A stretch of 64,000 bases of DNA from Falciphora oryzae (Eukaryota > Ascomycota > Sordariomycetes > Magnaporthales > Magnaporthaceae). The notes beneath the pieces were generated by a model that saw only the letters and a list, made by a program, of their open reading frames with translations, made no database searches and was not told the DNA's origin. Made by a program: the position numbers and the translations under genes. Below are positions 54,170 to 63,986 of the stretch, in pieces; positions within the stretch are counted from its first letter, which is position 1, and every line of letters starts with the position of its first letter. The DNA is taken from NCBI GenBank assembly GCA_000733355.1, contig JNVV01000053.1:199078-263077 (forward strand), written 5' to 3'.

Positions 54170-55400
54170 CCCCCTATTGGGCTTCGAATTCCTCCATCGC
54201 TGCTATATCTTTAACTTTTTCCAATAGTTCCCACGTTATTTTATCGTATCCTACCCACTTTATTAATGCTTATCTTTTCCCCCGTTTTTTAGCGTTTTTT
54301 ATAGCTAGGATCTTTTTTACGAGCTATTTTTCGTGGAATTCGCCATCTTCCGGTAATGGGATTAAAATGGGTCCTAAACGTGTGTTTATGTTCGTTTATA
54401 ACGGGAACGGGTCGTTTACTGCCCGTTCCACTAGTTTAACGTGGAAGTTAAAGTAAATGCCCTTAGGTATATCTAGCGTAATATTAAAGGGATTGGGGAC
54501 CGTAACCATTTCGAATTTATCCGCCACCCAATTTAGCTTTTTGCTAAGCCGGTTTATTTTAATATTGCGGAAGGACAATTACATTTTGTCGCTTATTTTG
54601 TATTTTTCGGCTAGGCGGCGGAACCTATTAGCTTATAACTTTTGTTATTATTATATAAATGCCGCAATTGTAATGGCCAATTCCAATCCTTCCCGTAAAT
54701 AAGCTAAAAAGGCGGAAGCACGCCTTTTTTCATTTGTTTTAAATACGTTATTTAGCGGTAGGTGTGTTAGGATTGGGTTAATATTAAAACCTAATAGTAA
54801 ACGGTTAGGGCTGTATCTTATAATAATTAAATTCTTGTTATTAAGCGCGAGCTGGCAGGCGTTGAGGTATTGCGACCAGTCGGTTTGTGCAAGGGTAATA
54901 AAGCAGCGCAAATAATATTGGATTTCCTGGTTCGCTCTTTTTGTGCCCCCGTTTGTTTCCGGGTGAAAAAAGGTAGAAAGCAGCTGTTAAATTTGTATTT
55001 GGGAGTATAATTCCGTCTAGAATTCTCCTACCTAGTTCAAACCTTTATCGGAGATAATGCTGTCCGGAAAGCTACGAAATCGCCACCATGCTAATCGGAA
55101 CCGTACTACGCATTTTTTCGCTCCTATAAAATGCATAGCTTCGAGCTGGATGTATTTCGATAGCTTATCGGTAATAACTATTAAATATTCCGGCCCCCTT
55201 TCGGTCGCGGGAAGTTCTGTTATAAAGTTTATCGAAATGTTTTTCCAAAACTGGTCCGGTACCGGGAAGGGGCGCAGTAGCCCCTATTTGTGCCGTCGAA
55301 ACGGGCGGGACTTATAGCAAATGTCGCAATTGCGGATAAACCAAGCCACATCCCGTAACATCCCGTCCCAATGGTAATCGCGGTATAAAACGGCGAATGT
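54170..55400 (-). pseudogene. Gypsy integrase and chromodomain, degraded
   Basis: Minus-strand remnants. Near 55130-55330 there is CDICYKSRPFRRHK and, after a stop, a core with ISINFITELPATERGPEYLI, matching the zinc-finger end and catalytic core start of a retroviral-type integrase. At 54651-54911 is DWSQYLNACQLALNNKN and YSPNRLLLGFN, the late core. At about 54185-54290 is ALIKWVGYDKITWELLEKVK, a chromodomain (KWVGY...TWE), which marks a chromovirus that targets heterochromatin. Several stops and Asp-to-Asn type changes fit RIP. Confidence 0.8.
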
Positions 55401-56339
55401 GTTATTCCGTCCCGTATGGCCCACGATTGGGGAAACGTGCACTTTTTACGTTAAGGTGGTCGTTAATGGCTTCCAAATTGGGAGCTATAATCGTCTTTTA
55501 TATTAAAGCGCTTTTTGTACATTAATATTACAATCCGCTATTTGTGTTTTGGTGTTAGCTTTTAGGGGGAAATTGCGCGCGTTTTATTAAACCGTTGCAA
55601 ATCTCCGCTTATATGTTTCGTTGTAGCGTAATGCTTTATCCCATAGTTCCGCTAATACTTATTCGCGGAAAATAGTAGCTCCCGTTAGGAGGGCCGTAAT
55701 GTGGTCGTAGTTTGCTTTTCGTAGCTGAGTTAAATTTGGCAGCAAGGGCTTTTTTATAGCTAGCGTGGCTTTGTTGTTAGACTATTCCGGGGGTTGGTCG
55801 GCTATCGATACGGAGTTAATACAAACTTCCGTAGGCGCTATACGTTAAATGGGTTATACCGGTTGTAATAATGTCGCCTTGCGTGCGCCTTTTTTTTCGT
55901 TTTATTCCTTTTGGGATAACGCGTTCGGTAATACCGCGTATTTCCTTAGTCGGTATTGCAAATTGTAATCGAATTTAGCTAATATTTTTACCTAACGCAT
56001 TTATCTTTCGGTTATTTTTTAAAGCTTCGAAAAATATTCCAAAGCTTTATAATCCGTAAGGATTAGAAACGGCCTGGATACGTTTTAAAATTTTACGTTC
56101 CAGGCTTTTAAATATTTTACTACCGCGAAAAGCTTTTTATTGTGGATGGTATAATTGCGCTAGGCGTCGTTTAGTTTAGCGAAATGGTAAATAACTAGCC
56201 GCTATAAGCTATTTTTTCCTTGTTAGGATAAGCAGCCTCCTAAAGCCGTCCCGAAATAGTTTGTTTTTAATTTTATATCCCGTTTTAGGTCCTATTGTGT
56301 TAGTACCGGTGTTTATATAAAAGCTAATTTAAGCCGCTC

Positions 56340-57130
56340 GAAAATTTCGTTAATTTTGGAGTCCTACCGGTACGGGGTTTCTTTTTTAGTTAAAGCTTGC
56401 AATGGTGCCGCTAGCTTTAAATATTTGTTGATAAATTTTCGGTAAAAGTTAGCGAACCCTAGGAACCCGCGGAGCCCCCTAAATCTTTTCGGTGCTTCCT
56501 AATCGCGGATGGCGCGGATTTTTTCCGGGTCGGTTTGGACCCCTTTTCCCGTTTTAACGATAAACCCCAAATATTTCACTTTTTACATAGCGAAATCGCT
56601 TTTTTCCAGGTCCAGATTCAATCCGGCGTTTTTCAACCGGCGGAAAACCACTTTCACCTTTTTCTAATGGTTTTTGCGGGACCCCGAAAAAAAAATAAAT
56701 ACGTCGTTTAAATAAACCGATACGAAATCGTTAAAAATATCGCTTAAAACACCGTTAATATAGCGCTAAAAAGTTATTAGGGCTTTTGCTAACCCAAATA
56801 GGCAAATTAGCCATTTAAATAACCCGAACCGAGTTCGGAATGCTATTAAATGCTCGTTGCTTTATACCATCCTAATTTTATAAAAAGCGGCTCGGACGTC
56901 CATTTTGATGAACCATTTCGCCCCTAATAAGGAACGGAATGTTTCTTTTACAAATAGCAAAAAGTAGCGGTTTTAAAATGTAATCGCGTTAAGCGCGCGG
57001 TAATTTACGCATAAACGCTATCCTCCTAACTGTTTACGAACTATAAGGACGGATGCTACCGCTGGTAATAAACTGGCGCGAATTTACCCTTTATTTATTA
57101 GCTCGGTAATTTGTTTTTGTAATTCCAAAA
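56340..57130 (-). pseudogene. Gypsy reverse transcriptase / RNase H start, degraded
   Basis: Minus-strand translation shows VNYRALNAIT, GAKWFIKMDVRAAFYKIR, AFRTRFGLFKWLICLFGLA and VSVYLNDVFIFFSG. The last is the YxDD-type catalytic box, with Asp changed to Asn as expected from G-to-A mutation. Then come KVKYLGFIVKTGKGVQTDPE and RGLRGFLGFANFYRKFINKY of the connection region. Multiple in-frame stops occur. Position between gag and integrase fits Gypsy order. Confidence 0.85.
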
Positions 57131-58669
57131 ATTGCTTTTTCGGCATATTGTACAAGCGCCTTTAAAGGAAATCCGGTGTAGAACCGTCGTTATTCTTTTT
57201 CAATTTAATGTAATGGTTTAGGTTCCCCCGGTGTGGAGGCAAACCTAACGCTTTAGCTTTATCGAAAAGGTCGGCGAACTCCGCTAGCTTTTTAAGCAGC
57301 TTAGGTTCTGGTTGTTTCGGGAAAGGTATTTCGGCTATAAGCTAAAGGATTCGTATCATTTTTTTTAAAAAGGTGGCCGCGAACTTATAGCCTTACTGCG
57401 GGTCCCGCCGTTATTTCCGGCAGGCCGCGGCAAAAATGCTACCAATTACTACTAAAGGCTTTTCCGAAGTTAGCCGAGCTTTCGCCTTTTTTACTACGAA
57501 TTAGCCGGTTTTTTTTATTCGTAAGCAATCCGAAGCCGCGTTAAAGGTAATTTGTTCGTTTTTCATTTACGGGAATTTTAAAACAACGTTTTTAGGTATT
57601 TCCGGGATAATGTAAAATAAAACGGGTTTAACCCACCCGTTTATATCCATTTCGCATTTGGCAAAGTACCTGATGGCTGTTAAAGTCCTACTTAAGATGG
57701 TTCCGAATTGCTAAGGTTTATAAAGTCGTATTTTCTTAATTCAATTCCTTATTGCGAAGCTTTCGTTTATTGCCGCGTAATACTAGCAACTTAAATCCAT
57801 TTATGCATTAATAAATTGGGAAAAGTTAAACAATATTAGCATTAAAAACGGGGAACCGTCCATATTGCGTTCGATTTCCTTTAATTCATTTTTCCACTTT
57901 TTTTTAAATGGTCTTTTAGTTGCAATTTGTGTCCGCTACCGCAATTTCCCCCTTTAGCTGAGTTTTTCGTTAGGGGCTATTTTTTTCCCTTTTCGGTGCC
58001 GATGCTTTAAATGGCGGCCACTTTGGTTCTTTTAGGGTTGGTTGCGCTCCGGTAGCGGCAAGCCCGTTGCTTGTGTTCCTTGCTACCGCAATTTAAATAT
58101 GCTCTTATATCCCGGCGCCGCTGGAACTCCTTCTAAAACACTTATGGGGCGCGTAGCTTACGTAAAGGGTGCGTGTCGGTGTGGGCTGCGTTAACGCTTA
58201 TTATCGGGGTATCTTCCGTATCTCCTCCGGGGTAAGCAAAGGTAGGGGATTGTAACGATTTTTTACCGAACTTATTATTTAAATCAATCGCTTCTAATAT
58301 TTAGGTAATGCGTTTGTATACCGCTACCACTTCCTAATAGGAATTGGCGTCGTAATGGCCCGCCACCGCCGCTAAGCGGATGCGGTTGGAAATACGGAAG
58401 CGAAAGTAATTAATTTTCACTTCGTTAGCCCAAACCAACCCTCTAGCAAACGCTAGCAGCATTTCGAACTTAATATAAAACTAAATAAATATTTGTCCGG
58501 ATTCCATTCGGTATGCTTCCAATTTCGCTAAAGCTTGGGCCTTTTTATAGGGGTTATTAAAAATAATGCCAAAGTAAAAGATGAATGCTTTTAGGTCGTA
58601 CAAGCTATTGGAGCCCCCGATTTCGTAATACGATCGTACCACATTTTAGATGTTCGGAGCTAGGCTGGA

Positions 58670-59068
58670 CTATACGTATTCGAACTGGTCGCGGTGGTCC
58701 CCGATAAAATCCTCGTTACGGGCGAACTTATATTCGATCGCGTTTTTCCACGCGTTAAAGCCTCCTCCGTCGCCAATGTAAGGTGTCGGATTTTTGAGGG
58801 GGAGTCGTTTGGGTGCGTTAAACGCTACGTGGGCTGCCAGAAGCTGGTTTTTCTGCTCCGCTATCACCTTTGAGGTATCTTTGCGATAGGCGACGAAGAG
58901 CTTGTTGGTACTAGCTTGGAATTCCTGCTGCTGTTGCTCGGCTGCGGCCAATCGTTTTTAGAAGCTCGCGATGGTTTCGAGAAGAATGTTTCGGGGGAGG
59001 GGTGTTAGCGCGCCGGACGTGGCAGGAATCAAGCCCCCGTTACCGTCCCCGGCGTTTGGGGTTGCCAT
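58670..59068 (-). pseudogene. Gypsy gag N-terminus, degraded
   Basis: ATG 59068 (MATPNAGDGNGGLIPATSGA) opens just inside the 5' LTR. After 36 codons a TAA interrupts, and the frame continues with KRLAAAEQQQQEFQAS, then LPLKNPTPYIGDGGGFNAWK, the start of a retrotransposon gag domain. Further stops follow to the left. Confidence 0.75.
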
Positions 59069-59107
59069 TGTTATGATCCTTTGGTAAGGGAAAAGATCTT
59101 CCAAAAA

Positions 59108-59287
59108 TGTAATAAACCGGACTACGGGTTGGTCGCCGGTAGGGGTTATAGTGATATTATTTTGGAAAATGAGGAGGAGGAAGAGAGGAACTATGAGGAA
59201 GGTTGTGAGGCTCCTATATATACACGAGTTGGCTCAGGGGCCACCCCTGAGCTACTACTTCCGTGCCCCAAGCACGGAACTATGACA
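59108..59287 (-). repeat. 5' LTR of Gypsy element
   Basis: 180 bp, the less mutated copy, with TATATATA inside. It is followed on the right by the TGGGC duplication. Confidence 0.93.
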
Positions 59288-59292
59288 TGGGC

Positions 59293-59726
59293 AACGCTTA
59301 CGCACGCCTAATACGATCCCTTAATTCAATCGCTAGCCGCCACCTCAATTTTTATCCGTTCCCTTCAAAAAAGGCACCATTCGATTCGCCTCAACGAGGG
59401 CAATCGAATGCTATCTTTAGTGCATGGAACTGATCATTTTTCGCTACGCTAAACCTGTCGATCCTACCATAAAAACCATTGCCACGTCGCCGTTTTCGGC
59501 TAACCTCCTCTTTGAACCGATAACCCAATCAATAAGCCGTAACTTCTCCCGATTCCCCTCGTCAAAGCGAGTCGAACGCATGTTACGCCGCCTCCTCCTA
59601 AGCCCTGTAGGCCTGGTAGTCGGCCCACAACTTATCGGCTATCGAAGCCCTGTAGTAACTCCAAAACGCTTGCGTTGTGCCCATCTCCCGCCCTCGCCTC
59701 ACAGCCTCCCTTTCAACGTAGGACCT
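59293..59726. other. Harbinger internal spacer right of LTR insertion
   Basis: About 430 bp of non-coding Harbinger sequence between the retrotransposon and the end of the DDE gene. Nothing else seen. Confidence 0.5.
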
Positions 59727-60827
59727 TTAAAGTGCATTTCCTCCCTCAATTCTAGCTTGTTCGGGACCAGGATTTGATGCTGAAAATGCCCTGGATTCCC
59801 TCTTCAAAATGAAGTTATGCAGGGCCGTAACGGCCAATACAACATCGACTTGTAAGCGGATATCGTACTCGGGCGGCGTGCCCCTGATGATCTTCCAGCG
59901 GCCTTTGAGATCACCGAAAGTCCTTTCAACAACCGCGCGCATTTTTGCATGGTGCAGGTTGAAAAGCTCGGCAGGGGTCTCCGGCCGGGCAAGGCCCTAT
60001 TCTTGGAGGTGATACCTCGTCGCCATAAAAGGGGTTATTACCCCGGTGCCCTGGAAAAAGCCGGCATCTCCGAGGTAAAAATGACCCTTTGGGATGCGGA
60101 ATCCGGCCTGCTGAGCCTTCCGGAGCAATAGGGAGTCGTATATCGAGCCTTCAGCGCCCGCCATAACGAAAACGAACCGCCCGCCGTAATCTACGGCCGC
60201 CAAAACGTTCTGTGCAGTCGGCCCTTTCCGGCTCCTCCAAGCGATCCCCTCCGCTGCACTGACTTTGGCGTTGATCAGGGTCCCGTCGACGGCTCCTAGG
60301 CACCCGGCAAAGGCCTCCCGGACCTCCTGACGCCTGGAATCAGGCCACCGGACGTCGGATACCTCCGGCAACGTCACGAACGCGGCGTTGAGGGCGACCA
60401 TGGCTTGCAGTACCTCATGGAAATACCGGTGCACCGTTAACAGGCTGTGGCCAAAGAGGTGGGCCGCCATTCGGAGGGAGACACCCTGCCCACAAATGTA
60501 CAGGAAACAAGCCACTTTCTCGCACACAGAAAGGAGTTTTGACCCCGTAAGACCCGTGTTCGTGATCAGCCAGTCGCAGAGGCCCAGAAAAGTACTTTGG
60601 GTGACCCGGAAAAGCTCCTGGAAGGCCAGGGCGGCCTCGGGTCTTTGCCAGTATTGGAGAAGAGTGTCGCCGGAAAATATCGTCGTATACACGGTCCGCA
60701 AGCCTCCGCCTAAACCTCGGAGGGTCCCGGTGATGCAGGTGGCCGTGATGGCTTGCATATAAAGAAGGAAGATCTGACGGGCTTTGCGCCGGACCAACGC
60801 TTGAGAGGCGACGAGGGAGGTATCCAT
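59727..60827 (-). pseudogene. PIF/Harbinger DDE transposase with one in-frame TAG
   Basis: ATG 60827 (MDTSLVASQALVRRKARQ) to TAA 59727, about 366 codons, broken only by TAG at 59997-59999. Features of the DDE_Tnp_4 family: N-terminal helix-turn-helix-like segment (VACFLYICGQGVSLRMAAHL, FGHSLLTVHRYFHEVLQAM), first Asp in CLGAVDGTLI, second Asp in GHFYLGDAGFF, and after the TAG the Glu in MRAVVERTFGDLKGRWKII. The TAG separates the third catalytic residue from the first two, so the product as written is inactive. TAG is one C-to-T from CAG. An upstream, longer start (frame from 60920) is possible but less likely. Confidence 0.85.
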
Positions 60828-61145
60828 TGGATAGAGCAAAAAAAGACGAGTCGAACGGTCTATTTGGTATATTGAACGGGCAAAAATTGAAGTCAGAATG
60901 AGCGAGTTAACTTGGTGCACCCTACTGGACTCAGCCCGGATCCCCTCCCTGATCGAGGATCACACGTGGCTTACAGGGCCTCCATCCAAGCGACTCGTTG
61001 GCCTGGTCAAAATGGTACTTGTGGCGGGGCAAAAGCTATATTTACTAGGCGTTTTACAGGGATTTGGGCCGGGGGGCCTCGGATCCACAATCGGTTTTTC
61101 AAGCGGTTGGCAAAAATAGTATGGAAAAAACAAAAAACCGGAATA
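60828..61145. other. Harbinger right subterminal region
   Basis: About 320 bp between the DDE start and the right terminal repeat; the promoter for the transposase would lie here. AAAAAACAAAAAACCGGAAT just inside the repeat mirrors the left end. Confidence 0.5.
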
Positions 61146-61160
61146 GTCTAGAACAGCCCC

Positions 61161-61217
61161 CTGGTGATCCCGATCAACAGGACCTCAGGCTGTTTGCTCT
61201 GGACTGTTTGGAAAGTT
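61161..61217. repeat. Remainder of tandem-array unit split by Harbinger
   Basis: CTGGTGATCCCGATCAACAG, then GGACTGTTTGGAAAG, the same core as the array at 49437-49814. This shows the Harbinger inserted into a unit of that array. Confidence 0.75.
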
Positions 61218-62027
61218 GAGCGTCTGGGAAACTACAGAGCTGGAGTGACGATTTGCCTTTTTGTTCACTGCTCAGTCCAACAGCGCCTTTGTTGCCATGA
61301 TTACATGAGCCCCTCTCCGCTGCCTGCCAGTATGATTGCATTCATTCAACCAGGCCGCCGTGATGCCGTCTGTTTGCTTCTTTTTCTTTGAGCAAAAAGC
61401 CATCTCAGCCAGGCGGGCAACACGAGGTGAACTAGAAACGCGCCAGCCACCGCACAACAAACGAAGATGGCCAGGGCTCCCATTGCCAAGGGGTTGGCCG
61501 ATGACTACTCTGCACTGGCAGCAGGCCAAAGCGAGCTGAACCCAAGTGACATATGACGAGCAAAAGGGGGAGCTGCACGGAAAAGGAGTGGTAAAAGCAA
61601 TGTTATGGCACTCCATTCCTTCACCTAGCCTGCTTGCTGCCTGATTGCAGAGTTAGGTAGGTAAGCAAATGCCGGGTCGCCATTGGAATGTGATGCCGGG
61701 TGCCGGCACACAGGCAGCTGAAAGCGGCAACTTCATTCCATGCGGCGACTCTGCCAAGGCCACCAAACCTGGCTTAGGGTGCAGGGAGCAAACAAACAAA
61801 CAGAATGGGTGCTTGGATCCCTCCACCCGCCGTTCGCATCCTCTCTCCCCATCCCATCTTCTCTCTTCTCCTTCTCTCGTTTCTCTTTCCCTCTTCCCCT
61901 ATGGCTTTTCCCACATCCGCTTGTTCTCCCCTCCAATTTCCCGAGTTTCTTTTCCCAGCCGCACGTCTCTTTCCCAATTCTCCCATTGCTCTCCAGCTTC
62001 CATTAGCTACCCACAAGCCTGCCTCCC
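61218..62027. other. Intergenic region
   Basis: About 800 bp before the membrane-protein gene. A strongly CT-rich tract (about 61840-62000) is typical of a fungal promoter/leader. No gene seen. Confidence 0.5.
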
Positions 62028-63311
62028 ATGTCATCCGGATTCTCCGCTGAAGCCATGGCCGGCGCGGCTGTCGGCTCTGCAGCCGCCGCAGCTCTTGTAG
62101 CCGGCATCGCCGTCTACTTCATGTGGCGCTTGCGTTCCAAGAAGTGGGAGGCCCAATCCAACCAGTGGCAAGCCAAGTTCAACAACCTTCTCATCAGCCG
62201 CGGGCGTGGCGTCCCGTCCGCAATGACCGGCATGATGGAAGACTGCTGCTTCGGGAGCGCAGACGTACCGCTCGATCAACTGGCCTGCTCCCTCCTCTCC
62301 GATGTCTCCCAGCTGGTCATGAATTGTACTACCCACTCCGATAACTGGGGCTCCGTCGATATCTCAGCCTACACAGCTGCCGCTGGCGACGACGAGGACT
62401 GGGGCGACCTGCTCAGTCACTCGGGCGTCTTTCGCACGGAGGTGTTGACGGCTTTCATCATGCGTGTCCTCATCCGCCGCATGCACCCGGATGGCCCGTG
62501 CGACCTCGACGAGAGCCTGCTGCCCCCGGACCTCCTCCGCATCCACCGCGCCGCCGAGGCCAAGAAACAAGCGCAGCAGCTGCTGGACAGAGAGTTCATG
62601 ACCGAGTGCGTTTTGCCGGGCTACACGAGGGAGGAGGGCCTTGAGTTCATCGGCCACATATGGCGCCCCATGGTCACCTACTTCACCTCCGAGGTCACCC
62701 CCCACGAAGGGTTCGAGCATCACAAAGCCAGCTTCGCAGACAATGATCCCCGCCTGCCTGCCGTCGCTAAGCTTGAGGAACTGATCATCCACCTGCTGAC
62801 CCCATTCGACAAGACGGCGGAGGACATGGCCCGTGTGGAAGAGAAATACCGGGGGCGGGTCGGCAAGATCAGCTCCGAAGCCGGCCGCCACAACATCCGT
62901 CGCATGGCCGTCTCCGCCGCGGGCCTCGCCCTCAAGATGTTCTCCAGCCTCCAATTCACCGAGTTCTACTTCCCGCCAGACTTCCCCCCGACCCAAGCGG
63001 ACGGCGACCGCCGCCTCCTGATGGTCCCGCCCATAAGGGAGCGCGTGTGTACCCCTAGCCCCAAGGAGCCACCGCCCGATTGGTCTGTTCCCGAGCCTGA
63101 TGGGAGCCGGTGGGAGGAGATCTCGAAGGCCGTTCTGTCTTACAGCAGCCTGCAGGGGGCGTGCTACGAAGGCCACTTATTGAGCCACCGCAAGATCAGC
63201 CCGGCGAAGAGCGAAGGACGCACGGAAACCCAGGCGGCCCAAGATGAGACTGAGGTCCAGGAAGGTGGCGACAAGCCCCAGACTCAGGAAGGCCGCCTGT
63301 TGGATCTGTAG
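62028..63311 (+). CDS. Membrane-anchored protein of unknown function
   Basis: Single exon, 427 residues, ATG 62028. One N-terminal membrane span (residues about 9-33: GAAVGSAAAAALVAGIAVYF, then MWRLRSKKW) followed by positive residues suggests a cytosolic C-terminal body. The body is acidic and helical, with Trp-rich blocks (WGSVDISAY, DDEDWGDLLSHSGVFRTEVL, EFIGHIWRPMVTYFTSEV, LQFTEFYFPPDFPPTQADG). The tail is Glu/Gln-rich. Codon bias is strong and there is no intron. I do not recognise the family; the ordered body and one anchor suggest a fungal-specific signalling or transport accessory protein. It is downstream of the transposon block but shows no RIP damage. Confidence 0.75.
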   Translation: MSSGFSAEAMAGAAVGSAAAAALVAGIAVYFMWRLRSKKWEAQSNQWQAKFNNLLISRGRGVPSAMTGMMEDCCFGSADVPLDQLACSLLSDVSQLVMNCTTHSDNWGSVDISAYTAAAGDDEDWGDLLSHSGVFRTEVLTAFIMRVLIRRMHPDGPCDLDESLLPPDLLRIHRAAEAKKQAQQLLDREFMTECVLPGYTREEGLEFIGHIWRPMVTYFTSEVTPHEGFEHHKASFADNDPRLPAVAKLEELIIHLLTPFDKTAEDMARVEEKYRGRVGKISSEAGRHNIRRMAVSAAGLALKMFSSLQFTEFYFPPDFPPTQADGDRRLLMVPPIRERVCTPSPKEPPPDWSVPEPDGSRWEEISKAVLSYSSLQGACYEGHLLSHRKISPAKSEGRTETQAAQDETEVQEGGDKPQTQEGRLLDL

Positions 63312-63424
63312 ATCCGGCGCATGCACTCGGAGGGACCCGAAGGATCGCGGATCCCGTGATCCGCGGACCCCGAAGGAATGGAGCAGGGAAACGGCCCTTT
63401 GGTGATCTACTTCGTGTAATTATA
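63312..63424. other. 3' region of the membrane-protein gene with palindrome
   Basis: Contains an 8-bp palindrome arm pair CGCGGATC-CCGT-GATCCGCG at 63346-63365, and ATTATAGGG just before the MITE. Confidence 0.5.
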
Positions 63425-63654
63425 GGGCCTGTCCTAGACTAACGGTTTTTTGGTTTTTTGGTTTTTTGCTAAATTTTTTCTAAAGATTGAAAGCCTTGCA
63501 TTAAAAAGGAAGCATATGAAAAGGATTTGTATTATTTAAACCCGCATCCATATTAATTTGTTTTTGCTATCCTGCCTTTGGTGTTGATATATTTTAGAAA
63601 AAAGTTGAGCAAAAAACCAAAAAACCGAAAAACCGTTAGTCTAGGACAGGCCCA
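63425..63654. mobile_element. Harbinger-type MITE
   Basis: 230 bp with inverted ends: GGGCCTGTCCTAGACTAACG at the left and its reverse complement at the right (63635-63654), extending inward through GGTTTTTTGG-rich sequence. It is flanked by ATA on both sides (63422-63424 and 63655-63657). No coding capacity. The ends resemble those of the large Harbinger (GGGGCTGTTCTAGAC, then GGTTTTTTGG), so it is probably a non-autonomous relative, though not a direct deletion of that copy. Confidence 0.9.
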
Positions 63655-63657
63655 TAG

Positions 63658-63986
63658 ATAGCCGTCTCCTGCTCCCTCTCTGGCAGGTAGATTCCTTCGC
63701 TCTTCATGCACAAGGACGAGTCTCTTTTCACAGATACGACCGACCGTTGCTCACCACTTTGGGAGATCTCCGCGCCTGCAGGAGACAGACTTCTACCAAC
63801 ACCGGCCTTGAGACGCCGAGGGGGCAGAGTGGATGGCAATCAATGTTAGGTCTTCTGTTTTCGTTTCACCGACACTTTGACGCTTTAGACAAGTATTCTC
63901 TTTTGTAATTACCTACCGATGACAACAGTTTGGAAAATGCGCAGCTCTTTGGGCAGAAGTTGTTTGAAGCATGGGCACCCACGCTA
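63658..63986. other. Intergenic region
   Basis: About 330 bp between the MITE and the last terminal repeat. No gene seen. Confidence 0.45.

Larger units (their letters stand above)
51847..59287 (-). mobile_element. Chromovirus-type Ty3/Gypsy LTR retrotransposon, RIP-degraded
   Basis: Two 180-bp LTRs in direct orientation (51847-52026 and 59108-59287) begin TG and end CA, flanked by TGGGC duplications (51842-51846 and 59288-59292). Coding order on the minus strand is gag (near the right LTR), RT, RNase H, integrase, chromodomain. A purine-rich tract (GGAAGAGGCGG on the minus strand, about 52030-52040) precedes the left LTR, confirming that the right LTR is the 5' one. Dense TAA/TAG stops, CpA depletion and A/T gain across 52-59 kb are the signature of RIP. 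It is inactive. Confidence 0.93.
49818..61160. mobile_element. PIF/Harbinger DNA transposon, split by a nested LTR retrotransposon
   Basis: Terminal inverted repeats GGGGCTGTTCTAGAC at 49818-49832 and, inverted, at 61146-61160; internal similarity continues into CGGTTTTTTG-rich sequence. Three-base target duplications CTG flank it (49815-49817 and 61161-61163). Inside are the two genes expected of the superfamily: a Myb/SANT protein (+) near the left end and a DDE transposase (-) near the right end. Removing the 7.4-kb retrotransposon (51847-59287 plus one TSD) leaves about 3.9 kb, a normal Harbinger size. Outer parts are GC-rich and little mutated, whereas the nested element is strongly AT-biased. 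Confidence 0.88.
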
